From Halomonas salipaludis (GTDB lineage Bacteria > Pseudomonadota > Gammaproteobacteria > Pseudomonadales > Halomonadaceae): a DNA stretch of 64,000 nucleotides. The position numbers and the translations under genes were made by a program. Below are positions 8,995 to 17,009 of the stretch, piece after piece. The stretch is taken from assembly GCF_002286975.1 (NCBI RefSeq), contig NZ_NSKB01000003.1:248001-312000 (forward strand), read 5' to 3'. The notes under the pieces are model-generated. The model was not told the origin of the DNA. It worked only from the letters and a program-made list of their open reading frames with translations, and searched no databases. Each line of letters opens with the position of its first letter. Positions within the stretch are counted from its first letter, which is position 1.

Positions 8995-9722
8995 CAACCG
9001 CGCCGCTTGATCGCTTCTTCGTCGAGCTCGTCGGGATCGATATGACGAATATCCAGTCCCTTGACCAGATATACCACGTACTCGGCGAGGTTGTTGGCGT
9101 GATCGCCGATGCGTTCCAGGGCGCGCAGAATCCACATCACGCTGAGCACCGAGGAGATCGAGCGCGGATCCTCCATCATGAAGGTCATTAGCGAGCGCAT
9201 GGCGGTGGTGTACTCGCTGTCCACCGCCTCGTCCTCGTGCACCACCTCCAGGGCCAAGTCGATATCGAAGCGCGCGAACGCGGTCAGCGCATCGCGCACC
9301 ATCTTGCGCACGTGCTCGCTGATATGGCGCACCTCGATGAAGCCCTTGCTGCCGTTGCCGGCCTCGGCCAGGCTCATGGCGTTGCGGGCGATCTTGCTGG
9401 CCTCGTCGCCGATGCGCTCGAGATCCGAGGTGGCACGGATCACCGCCAGCACCAGGCGCAGGTCGGAGGCCGCCGGCTGGCGCCGCGCCAGCACCCGGGT
9501 GCATTCGTCGTCGATCTTGAGCTGCATGTCGTTGACCGCGTCATCGTTGTCGCGGACCCGCTCGGCCAGCCGGCTGTCGCCGTCGAGCAGCGCGGTGACG
9601 GCGTCCTGGACCTGCTTCTCGACCAGCCCGCCCATCGCCATCAGATGGGTCTTGAGCTCTTCGAGTTCCTGGTTGAACTGCTTGGAAATATGCTGACTGT
9701 GCGTATCGCTAGTGATATCCAT
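8994..9722 (-). CDS. phoU: phosphate signalling protein PhoU
   Basis: Cytoplasmic regulator linking PstSCAB to PhoR, needed to shut off the Pho regulon and restrain phosphate uptake. The 242 residues form two tandem three-helix PhoU repeats; matching metal-binding-type motifs are visible in each half (the ERIGDEASKIA and ERIGDHANNLAEYVVYL segments). Length matches the family. A GGAGAG site precedes the start at 9722. It lies 37 bases downstream of pstB and overlaps cysZ by one base, so it belongs to the pst operon. Confidence 0.95.
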   Translation of the reverse strand: MDITSDTHSQHISKQFNQELEELKTHLMAMGGLVEKQVQDAVTALLDGDSRLAERVRDNDDAVNDMQLKIDDECTRVLARRQPAASDLRLVLAVIRATSDLERIGDEASKIARNAMSLAEAGNGSKGFIEVRHISEHVRKMVRDALTAFARFDIDLALEVVHEDEAVDSEYTTAMRSLMTFMMEDPRSISSVLSVMWILRALERIGDHANNLAEYVVYLVKGLDIRHIDPDELDEEAIKRRG

Positions 9723-9759
9723 GCTGACTCTCCTGTTCGGCAGCGGCGGGAGCCTCGGC

Positions 9760-10581
9760 TCAGGCCATGCGGCCGGTGATGTAGTTTTCGGTGCGCACCA
9801 GGCGCGGGTTGGTGAACAGTGCGTCGGTGGGCGCGTACTCGACCAGCTCGCCGCCGTGCAGGAAGGCGGTGTAGTCCGAGACCCGCGCCGCCTGCTGCAT
9901 GTTGTGGGTGACCAGCACCAGCGTCAGCTGCGATTTGAGGCTGCGGATCAGCTCCTCGATCTTCAGCGTCGAGATCGGGTCCAACGCCGATGCCGGTTCG
10001 TCGAGCAGCAGCACCTCGGGCTTGACCGCCAGGGTGCGGGCGATTACCAAGCGCTGCTGCTGACCGCCGGACAGCGACCAGGCCGAGGCACCGAGGCGCT
10101 CCTTGACCTCATCCCACAGCGCCGCCGAACGTAGCGCCCACTCCACCACCTCATCGCGCTGGCGCTTACGCAGGCCGCCCTGCAGGCGCAGGCCAAAGGC
10201 GACGTTCTCGTAGATCGACATCGGGAAGGGGTTGGGGGTCTGGAAGACCATCCCCACCCGCCGCCGCAACTCGGCCACCGCCACCTCGGGGGCGTGAATC
10301 TCCTGGCCCTCGAGGCGGATCGCGCCGCGCCGGCTGACCGTCTCGTTGAGATCGTGCAGCCGGTTCAGCGCGCGCAGCAGCGTCGACTTGCCACAGCCCG
10401 ACGGCCCGATAAAGGCCGTAACCCGATGCCGCGGCACGCGCAGCGTGAGATCGCTGAGCGCCGGAGTACCGGCATAGGCCAGGCTCAACCCCTGGATTTC
10501 CAGACAGCTGGCGCCAGGATCGATGTCGATCACCGCGTCACGGCTGGCGTTAGCGGCCGGGGTATCGGGTTGCGCAAGCAC
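9760..10581 (-). CDS. pstB: phosphate ABC transporter ATP-binding protein PstB
   Basis: ATPase of the high-affinity phosphate importer. The 273 residues include Walker A (GPSGCGKS), the PstB-typical [19 protein letters not shown] segment, the signature LSGGQQQR and Walker B LLLDEPAS; most PstB proteins have DEPTS here, so the Ala is a small deviation. The start is a GTG at 10581 with an AGGAGG site upstream that overlaps the pstA stop. Encoded between pstA and phoU in the conserved order. Confidence 0.95.
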   Translation of the reverse strand: MLAQPDTPAANASRDAVIDIDPGASCLEIQGLSLAYAGTPALSDLTLRVPRHRVTAFIGPSGCGKSTLLRALNRLHDLNETVSRRGAIRLEGQEIHAPEVAVAELRRRVGMVFQTPNPFPMSIYENVAFGLRLQGGLRKRQRDEVVEWALRSAALWDEVKERLGASAWSLSGGQQQRLVIARTLAVKPEVLLLDEPASALDPISTLKIEELIRSLKSQLTLVLVTHNMQQAARVSDYTAFLHGGELVEYAPTDALFTNPRLVRTENYITGRMA

Positions 10582-10595
10582 GGCTCTCGGACCTC

Positions 10596-12134
10596 CTAGC
10601 GTGGCAGCGCGCCATGACGCGCCTTGAGATGATGCCGCAAGAAGATTGCAGTCAGGTTAAGCACCAGAATGACCATCACCAGCAGTAGCGCCGTGGCGTA
10701 TACCAGCGGCAGCGCGGCCTCGACATCGCCACTGTGAAAGCCAACGTCGAAGATATGATAGCCAAGATGCATGAACTTGCGTTCAAGATGCAGGAACGGA
10801 AACTCGCCGTCTAGCGCTACCTGAGGCGCCAGCTTGGCCACCCCCACCAGCATCAGCGGCGCCACCTCACCAGCAGCCCGCGCTACCGCCAGGATCATCC
10901 CGGTGAGCATCGCCGGCAGCGCCATCGGCACCACCACCCGGCGCAGCGTCTCGAGCCGCGTGGCGCCCAGCGCCAGGGCGCCTTCGCGCTGATGGTCGGG
11001 TATCCGCGCCAGGCCCTCCTCGGTGGCCACGATCACCACCGGCAGGGTCAGCAGCGCCAGGGTCAGCGAGGCCCACAGCAGCCCGCCGGTGCCGAAGGTC
11101 GGCGACGGCAGCTGCTCGCTGAAGAACCACTCGTCGAGGCTGCCGCCGATGCCGTAGACGAAGACCCCGAGGCCGAACACGCCATAGACGATCGATGGCA
11201 CCCCGGCGAGGTTGCGCACGCTGATCCGCACCAGTCGTGTCAGCCGCCCCTGGTGGGCGATCTCGTTGAGGTAGATGGCCGCCAGCACGCCGAACGGCGC
11301 CACCAGCAGCGACATCAGCAGCACCAGCAGCACGGTGCCGAAGATTGCCGGCCACACGCCGCCGGCGGTGTTGGCGGCGCGCGGCCCCTCGCTGAGAAAG
11401 CGCCATGCCCGCTCGCCCCAGGCGCCGAGCTTGGCCGGCAGCGACATGGCGTTGGGACGCTGCAGCGCCAGCACCTCCTCCAGCGGCAGCGCCAGGCGCT
11501 CACCCGTGACGCTCTCCAGCACGACGCGATCGCGGGCCATGCGCGCCTGCAGCGCCAGCACCTCGGCGTTGGCCGCGGCCAGCTCGTCCTCGAGCCGAGC
11601 CCGGCTGGCGACATCCTGCTCCGCGGCCAGCGCTCGCACCCGCGGCATCACCGCCTGCTGGCGCAGCGCATCACGTGCCTCACGCAACTGCGCCAGGCGC
11701 CCCAGACGTTCATCGAGTGTCGTCCAGCGCGCCGCCTCATCATCGATGTCGAGGGCCACGCCATCCTCCTCGAGACCCGCCACGCGGCCGATGAAGTCGC
11801 CCCAGCGGCGGCGCTCGACGATCACCAGCTCCGCCGGACGCCGCTGTTCGACGATCCGCGCCACCTCGATCCAGCGCCAGGGCGTGCCCAGCCACTCGCG
11901 GTTGCCGGTGTGATAGAGCCGCTCGACTCCCTCGGCGCTACGCTCCTCGCGACCGGGGCGGGCGGCGAAGCGGCTGCCGTCGTCGAGCTCGATCTGGACC
12001 AGCTCACCAGGCCAGAAGTGCGCCAGCCCGCGGCCCGCCAGCAGCGCCAGCAGTGCCACCAGCAGCAGCAGCGACAGCGCCACGCTACCGGCCGCCAGCC
12101 ACGCCCAGGGGCCTTCGCCTCGCAGCCGCCTCAT
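10596..12134 (-). CDS. pstA: phosphate ABC transporter permease PstA, long form
   Basis: Inner-membrane permease of the phosphate importer. The 512 residues are much longer than enterobacterial PstA (about 300 aa). An N-terminal membrane helix (about 12-34) is followed by a soluble, probably periplasmic, insert (about 40-250) with an Ala/Arg/Glu-rich coiled-coil-like stretch, and then by the usual permease core ([43 protein letters not shown] coupling loop). Long PstA forms are known in pseudomonads and relatives. The ATG overlaps the pstC stop (ATGA), which fixes the start against longer open frames. Confidence 0.93.
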   Translation of the reverse strand: MRRLRGEGPWAWLAAGSVALSLLLLVALLALLAGRGLAHFWPGELVQIELDDGSRFAARPGREERSAEGVERLYHTGNREWLGTPWRWIEVARIVEQRRPAELVIVERRRWGDFIGRVAGLEEDGVALDIDDEAARWTTLDERLGRLAQLREARDALRQQAVMPRVRALAAEQDVASRARLEDELAAANAEVLALQARMARDRVVLESVTGERLALPLEEVLALQRPNAMSLPAKLGAWGERAWRFLSEGPRAANTAGGVWPAIFGTVLLVLLMSLLVAPFGVLAAIYLNEIAHQGRLTRLVRISVRNLAGVPSIVYGVFGLGVFVYGIGGSLDEWFFSEQLPSPTFGTGGLLWASLTLALLTLPVVIVATEEGLARIPDHQREGALALGATRLETLRRVVVPMALPAMLTGMILAVARAAGEVAPLMLVGVAKLAPQVALDGEFPFLHLERKFMHLGYHIFDVGFHSGDVEAALPLVYATALLLVMVILVLNLTAIFLRHHLKARHGALPR

Positions 12135-13870
12135 GTCGACCCGCCGAGTCGCTGATAGCGGCGCCTGAGCCGGCCACGCACCACCTCGGCCAGGGTATTG
12201 ACGCAGAAGGTGAACACGAACAGCAGCAGCGCACTGAGGAACAGCAGCCGGTAGTGGGTGCCGCCCAGCGCCGCCTCGGGCAGCTCGATGGCGATATTGG
12301 CCGACAGCGAGCGCAGGCCGTCGAAGGGGCTGGCGGTCATCACCGCGGTGTTGCCGGTGGCCATGAGTACGATCATGGTCTCGCCCACCGCGCGGCCGGC
12401 GCCGATCATCAGCGCGGCGAAGATGCCTGGACTGGCCGCCGGCAGCACCACCTTCCATAGCGCCTGCCAGCGCGTCGCGCCCATCGCCGCGGCCCCCTCG
12501 GCGAGGCTCTTGGGTACCCCGGAGAGCGCATCCTCGGCCAGCGCGTAGATGGTCGGCATCACCGCCAGGCCCATGGCCAGGCCGACGATCATGGCGTTGC
12601 GGCTGGCATAGTCCAGGCCCAGCTGGAGTTCCAGCCAGCTGCGCATGTCGCCGTCGAACCACCAGCGCTCCAGGCTCGGCGACAGCCACAGCGCCAGTGC
12701 CGCCAGCAGCGCCAGCCACGGCATCAGCCACAGCCCCGCCCAGCTCAGCGGCAAGCGCTGGCGCCAACGTGCCGAGCAGCACGCCCAGAGTGCGCCGCCG
12801 CTCAGCATGCCCAGCGGCAACACCAGCAGCAGCGCCAGCACGCCCGGGAGATGACGCTCGACCCAGGGTGCCAACACCAGCCCGGCGATAAAGCCCAGCA
12901 CGACGCCGGGCAGCGCCTCCATCAGCTCCAGGGTCGGCTTGATGCGCGTGCGTAGCCCCGCCGACATGAAGCAGGCGGTGTGTACTGCGGCTCCCAGCGC
13001 CAGCGGAATTGCCACCAGCAGCGCATAGGCGGCGGCCTTGAGCGTGCCCCAGGCCAGTGGCGCCAGGCCGTAGCGCGGCTCATCGCGGCTGTCACTGACG
13101 CTGGTCTGCCAGCGCTGCTGGGGTGCGGCGTGGCCCTCGTAGTGCTGCGGCAGCCACAGGCTGCGCCAACTGACCTCGGCGTGCTCGGCGTCGACCTCGA
13201 GGCGGCTGGCCGCCTCCGCGGTGCCCCACCACAAGTCGCCCTGGTCGTCCCAGCCCAGCGCCTCACCGCTTGGCGCCTGGCCCTGCCAGCGCAGGCCGCC
13301 GATGGCCTGGTAGAGCCCCAGTTGGTTGGCCTCGTTCAGCGCCAGCGCCTGGCGATCGGGCAGCGCGATCAGCTGGCGGATCGGCGCCGATCCCAGCGCC
13401 TGATAGCGGCTCGCCGGCACCGGCAAATCCTGATCGGCCAGCGTCACCCAGCGCTGCACACCGCCGCCATCGTCGCCAATCAGCAGCGCCCGCCCGCCTT
13501 GCAGCGCCGCCAGCGCCGTAATGCGACGCGACGGCGGCACCGCCTCGACACGGCCCGCCAGCTCGAGCCCGCTGGCCATGCGCTGAAAGACCACCAGTTC
13601 ACGGCCGTCGGCCTGCCACTGCTGCTGCTCGCCCGCGGCGCTGAGGCTATCCGTCGGCAGGCTGGCAAGCGCTGGCAGGGAGGCGCCGTCGGTAGCCTGC
13701 TCGCGCACCTCGGGTGCCACAAACAGCGGCGCCACCTCGACGGCCAGAAACACCCCGATTGCCAGCACTGCAGCAATCACGCCGATGCCACAGGCACTGA
13801 TCAGCGCCGTGGCCAAGCGGTCGCGTATAAAGCGCAGGCGCTGTCGAAGAGAAGCCGCGTGATCGGTCAT
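12131..13870 (-). CDS. pstC: phosphate ABC transporter permease PstC, long form
   Basis: Partner permease of PstA. The 579 residues begin with a cytoplasmic tail and a membrane helix (about 18-45), then a periplasmic insert (about 50-245) rich in short beta-like repeats (RITALAALQGGRALLIGDDGG), then the permease core with the coupling loop ALSGVPKSLAEGAAAMGATR and KVVLPAASPGI. Such inserted PstC proteins occur with long PstA in gammaproteobacteria. No strong ribosome-binding site is seen before 13870. A Pho box lies directly upstream, so this gene probably heads the PhoB-controlled pstCAB-phoU-cysZ unit. Confidence 0.92.
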   Translation of the reverse strand: MTDHAASLRQRLRFIRDRLATALISACGIGVIAAVLAIGVFLAVEVAPLFVAPEVREQATDGASLPALASLPTDSLSAAGEQQQWQADGRELVVFQRMASGLELAGRVEAVPPSRRITALAALQGGRALLIGDDGGGVQRWVTLADQDLPVPASRYQALGSAPIRQLIALPDRQALALNEANQLGLYQAIGGLRWQGQAPSGEALGWDDQGDLWWGTAEAASRLEVDAEHAEVSWRSLWLPQHYEGHAAPQQRWQTSVSDSRDEPRYGLAPLAWGTLKAAAYALLVAIPLALGAAVHTACFMSAGLRTRIKPTLELMEALPGVVLGFIAGLVLAPWVERHLPGVLALLLVLPLGMLSGGALWACCSARWRQRLPLSWAGLWLMPWLALLAALALWLSPSLERWWFDGDMRSWLELQLGLDYASRNAMIVGLAMGLAVMPTIYALAEDALSGVPKSLAEGAAAMGATRWQALWKVVLPAASPGIFAALMIGAGRAVGETMIVLMATGNTAVMTASPFDGLRSLSANIAIELPEAALGGTHYRLLFLSALLLFVFTFCVNTLAEVVRGRLRRRYQRLGGST

Positions 13871-13917
13871 TAAGGGTGCTCGTCAGCCGCGGGTAACCAT
13901 GACAATAAGGCAGTTCG

Positions 13918-13935
13918 ATGACAAATAGATGACAT
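13918..13935 (-). promoter_or_regulatory. Pho box upstream of pstC
   Basis: Read on the minus strand the site is ATGTCAT-CTAT-TTGTCAT: two 7-base half sites four bases apart, each matching the PhoB consensus CTGTCAT at 6 of 7 positions. A -10-like TATTGT lies at 13908-13903 on the same strand, at a suitable distance. The box touches the stop codon of the upstream pstS-like gene, so pstC has its own PhoB-dependent promoter. A further TTGTCAT at 13905-13899 is out of the 11-base register. Confidence 0.75.
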
Positions 13936-14861
13936 CAGCCTTCCCCAAGCCCGAGCTGCGCCCGGGCCGCCCGGCGCAACGCCTCGGGCAGCGCGATGAA
14001 GCCACTCTCCTCGGCTAGCGCTTGGCCCTCGGCGGAGAGTACCAGCGCGATAAATGCCGCCTCGGCGGGCGGCAAACGCTCGCCCGGAGGCAGGTTGACG
14101 TAGAGGTAGAGCGGCCGCGACAGCGGATAGTCGCCGCTGAGCACCGCCTCTGCACTGGGCGCCACCGCCTCGCCGGCGGCGTTCTCCAGCGCCACGGCGC
14201 GCACGCCAGCAGTGAGATAGCCGGCGCCAGCGTAGCCGATCGCCCCAGGAGCGCCGGCCACCGCCGCTACCGCCGCCGCCGAGCCGGTATGCTCGTTGAC
14301 GTCGAGACGAAAATCGCCGCCGCACAGCGCCTGGCGCTTGAAAACGCCGTGGGTGCCGGAGACCGAATTGCGGCCGTGTCGCGTGATGCTGCCTTGTTGC
14401 TTGCTCCCCGCGACATCCTGCCAACGTCCCAGTGGCCGGGCCGCACCGCAGCGCCGGGTATCCGAGAAGATCGCATCGAGCTGGGCGAGGCTCAGCGCCT
14501 CGAGCTGGTGGTGGCGATGCACGAACACCGCCAGGGCATCCAGCGCCACCGGTATCTCCAGCGGCGGATGGCCCTGGCGCGCCACGATGGCCTCGCGCTC
14601 GGCCGCCGACATGCGTCGCGACATCGGGCCCAGCCGGCTGGTGCCCGCCGCCAGTGCCGTCGGCGCGGTGGCCGAGCCGCTGGCCTGCAGCTGCAGGCGC
14701 ACCCCGGGGTAGTCGCGTTCGAGCTGCTCACCCCAGCGCAACATCAGTCCGGCCAGGGTCTCCGAGCCCACCGAGTCGAGGCTGCCGACCACCGCACGCT
14801 CGGCAGCGGCTAGCGGCCAGGCCATCAGCAGCCAGCACAGCAGCAGGCAGACGCTGGCCAC
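13935..14861 (-). CDS. pstS: PstS-family phosphate-binding protein
   Basis: Periplasmic phosphate-binding protein feeding PstCA. The mature part shows VGSLDSVGSETLAGLMLRW, the phosphate-loop-like GRNSVSGTHGVFK segment and the C-terminal RPLYLYVNLPPG typical of PstS-like (PBP_like_2) proteins. No good ATG is available: I choose a GTG at 14861 because it gives a classic signal peptide (ASVCLLLCWLLMAWPLAAA). The open frame continues upstream through the region divergent to the thioesterase gene, with no better start. The protein is about 308 aa from this start. Family is sure; the start is not. Confidence 0.82.
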   Translation of the reverse strand: MASVCLLLCWLLMAWPLAAAERAVVGSLDSVGSETLAGLMLRWGEQLERDYPGVRLQLQASGSATAPTALAAGTSRLGPMSRRMSAAEREAIVARQGHPPLEIPVALDALAVFVHRHHQLEALSLAQLDAIFSDTRRCGAARPLGRWQDVAGSKQQGSITRHGRNSVSGTHGVFKRQALCGGDFRLDVNEHTGSAAAVAAVAGAPGAIGYAGAGYLTAGVRAVALENAAGEAVAPSAEAVLSGDYPLSRPLYLYVNLPPGERLPPAEAAFIALVLSAEGQALAEESGFIALPEALRRAARAQLGLGEG

Positions 14862-15003
14862 TCGCCCCAGCCGGCTGCGAGGCGGGGTGTCGCAGCCACT
14901 GGAGCTTGCCCGCGGCTGGCGTATATGATGATGCGACGATGCCGCGATGCGGCACGCCCAACACATCACTCTCTTTTCACAACAACAAGATGCTGCACAC
15001 TCC

Positions 15004-15408
15004 ATGACCGACCTCGACGATGTACCCGCGCCCCAGGGCCAACTGACACTGAAACTGCTGGCCTCCCGGCAGGATACCAATTTCTACGGCGATATCCCCG
15101 CCGGCTGGCTGATCGGCCATATGGACCAGGCCGCCGAACTGGCCGCCGGGCGCCAGGCCCACGGCCGCACCGCTACGGTAGCGCTGGAGCCGATGGATTT
15201 CCTGTGCCCGGTGCGGGTCGGCTCGGTGGTCAATATCTATACCGCGATCCATGAGGTGGGCCGCAGCTCGGTAAAGGTCGACGTCGAGGTGTGGATCCGC
15301 CCCCACCAGGAGCACAACCCCGACGAGCTGTACAAGGTCACCGAGGCGCGCTTCGTGATGGTCGCCCTGGACGACAATGGGCGGATACGCGCCGTCCCCG
15401 ACGCCTGA
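15004..15408 (+). CDS. acyl-CoA thioesterase, YciA-like hotdog protein
   Basis: Small cytoplasmic hotdog-fold thioesterase that hydrolyses acyl-CoA. The start at 15004 gives 134 aa, the usual family length; an upstream in-frame ATG at 14947 would add 19 residues with no similarity. Family features are NFYGDIPAGWLIGHMDQAAE (here the helix of the hotdog), followed by DFLCPVRVGSVVNIYTAIHEVGRSSVKVDVEVW. It is transcribed divergently from the pstS-like gene and ends at a strong bidirectional terminator. The substrate range is unknown. Confidence 0.88.
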   Translation: MTDLDDVPAPQGQLTLKLLASRQDTNFYGDIPAGWLIGHMDQAAELAAGRQAHGRTATVALEPMDFLCPVRVGSVVNIYTAIHEVGRSSVKVDVEVWIRPHQEHNPDELYKVTEARFVMVALDDNGRIRAVPDA

Positions 15409-15413
15409 ACGAC

Positions 15414-15437
15414 GAAGGGTGCCCAAGGGCACCCTTC
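15414..15437. terminator. bidirectional hairpin between thioesterase and TRAP genes
   Basis: GAAGGGTGCCC-AA-GGGCACCCTTC forms a perfect 11-base stem between two convergent genes, with stops at 15408 (plus) and 15455 (minus). Short T/A-rich flanks allow use from both sides. Confidence 0.8.
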
Positions 15438-15454
15438 ATTCACGGCGTCGTCGG

Positions 15455-16543
15455 TCAGGCACCCACGGTGTCGCGCCCCTTGAGATAGGCATACTCGCCC
15501 ACGTCAGTGAAGGGCCGTACCAGGCGCTGGAAGGCGAGGTAGGAGTCGTAGATCTTCTTCGAGTCGGGATCGTCATCGACCTGGCGCTGCAGCACCTCCA
15601 TGGAGGACTCGTAGAGCGCCTGCATGACGTCATCGGGGAAGGTGCGCAGCTCGACGCCATGCTCTTCGACCAGGGTCTCGAGGGCCTGGGCGTTACGGTA
15701 GGTGAACTCGTCGATCATCGACAGATTGGCACTGCGCGCGGCTTCGGTGACCACGTCCTTGAGGTCGTCGGGCAGGGCGTTCCAGGCATCCAGGTTGATG
15801 GTGCCCTCGAGCACCGCGCTGGGCTCGTTCCACACCGAGGTGTAGTAGTAGTCGGCGACCTGGTAGAGGCCGAAGGCCATGTCGTTGTAGGGCCCAACCC
15901 AGTCGGCGGCGTCAAGCACGCCGGTCTGCAGCGAGGTGAAGATCTCCGAACCGGGCATGTTCACGGCGGTAGCGCCGATGCCGTTCATGGCCTCGCCGGC
16001 CAGCCCCGGCAGACGGATGCGCACGCCGCGCATGTCGTCCAGTGAATGAATCTCCTTCTTGAACCAGCCGGCCATCTGGGTGCCGGTGTTGCCCACCGCG
16101 AACGGCTTGAGGTTGTGCTGGGCGTAAAGCTCGTCCCACAGCTCTTGACCGCCGCCGTTGTAGAGCCAGGCGTTGGTCTCGGTGGTGTTCATGCCAAACG
16201 GCACGGCGGTGAAGAACTGCGCCGCGGCGACCTTGCCGCGCCAGTAGTAGGCGGCGGAGTGGCCCATCTCGGCGGTGCCCGCGGCGACCGCATCGAAGAC
16301 TTCCAGGGCCGGGACCAGTTCGCCGGCGCCGAGCACCTCGACGCGCATGCGACCGCCGGAGAGCCGCTCGATGCGCTCAGCGAAGTCCTTGGCCCCGGTG
16401 CCCAGCGCCGGGAAGTTCTGCGGCCAGGAGGTGACCATGCGCCAGGTGATGACCTCGTCGGCCTTGGCGGTGGAGATGAAGGGTGCTGCGGCGACGCCGG
16501 CGGCACCGGCCCCCAGGGTCTTGAGAAAGTTACGGCGTTGCAT
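15455..16543 (-). CDS. TRAP transporter substrate-binding protein, DctP/TakP-like
   Basis: Periplasmic solute receptor of a TRAP transporter. The N-terminus carries a twin-arginine signal (QRRNFLKTLGAGAAGVAAAP), common in this subfamily. The body resembles the alpha-keto-acid receptors of the TakP type (TTETNAWLYNGGGQELWDELYA, PGLAGEAMNGIGATAVNMPGSE). Length, 362 aa, is typical. No DctQ or DctM membrane partner is present on either side: neighbours are a thioesterase and uvrD. It must therefore work with membrane subunits encoded elsewhere or be a relic. The ligand is not determinable here; a 2-oxoacid or carboxylate is likely. Confidence 0.9.
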   Translation of the reverse strand: MQRRNFLKTLGAGAAGVAAAPFISTAKADEVITWRMVTSWPQNFPALGTGAKDFAERIERLSGGRMRVEVLGAGELVPALEVFDAVAAGTAEMGHSAAYYWRGKVAAAQFFTAVPFGMNTTETNAWLYNGGGQELWDELYAQHNLKPFAVGNTGTQMAGWFKKEIHSLDDMRGVRIRLPGLAGEAMNGIGATAVNMPGSEIFTSLQTGVLDAADWVGPYNDMAFGLYQVADYYYTSVWNEPSAVLEGTINLDAWNALPDDLKDVVTEAARSANLSMIDEFTYRNAQALETLVEEHGVELRTFPDDVMQALYESSMEVLQRQVDDDPDSKKIYDSYLAFQRLVRPFTDVGEYAYLKGRDTVGA

Positions 16544-16741
16544 GAAGGCGAACTCCAGAAGCGTTGTTGTGATTTCCTGGCAGGCTTAGGGAAGCGCTGA
16601 ATAAATCGGCGAGCGACGCGCAGACAGTTATGCAGTGTTTCCTGGATCCTGCGGGAAAGCGTCCGCCAGCGAGTATGCTAAGCCGACTTTCGTTCGGCAA
16701 GTCCCGTCGCTCAACGTACACATTTAGCGTCATGGCTGTGC
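16544..16741. other. intergenic leader of the TRAP gene
   Basis: Non-coding stretch upstream of the minus-strand TRAP receptor gene. It probably holds that gene's promoter, but I see no confident -35/-10 pair. The right border is an inverted-repeat element. No ORF with a credible start and ribosome-binding site was found. Confidence 0.4.
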
Positions 16742-17000
16742 GCGAGGAACGCTGGCGGTAGGTCGAAGTGGGGGCTCTTGCACCATCGCAAAAGCTGCAC
16801 CGCTCGGAACTGATCTGGCGGTAGGCTTACAGGGAGGCGCTGTAAACCTGTCCCTGGGCGCTACCTTGCGCCCTGCTGCGCTCTCGCATCCTGCTCCGCT
16901 TACAGGACCGGTGCTGGCCATCCATGGCCAGCCCGTTCGAAGCGATGCTTCTCACCCACGGCGCAAACCTCCCCTACACCCTGCCGCCAGCGTTCCTCAC
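16742..17000. repeat. intergenic element with 21-base terminal inverted repeats
   Basis: The ends at 16744-16758 (GAGGAACGCTGGCGG) and 16984-16998 (its exact reverse complement) form a perfect 15-base inverted repeat, extending to about 21 bases with two mismatches (consensus GYGAGGAACGCTGGCGGYAGG). The roughly 260-base interior has no gene. It contains a smaller hairpin (CAGGGA ... TCCCTG around 16830-16856). Size and structure resemble a miniature inverted-repeat (MITE-like) element or another dispersed intergenic repeat. No clear target-site duplication is visible. Whether copies exist elsewhere cannot be tested within one window. Confidence 0.55.
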
Positions 17001-17009
17001 TTACTCTCT

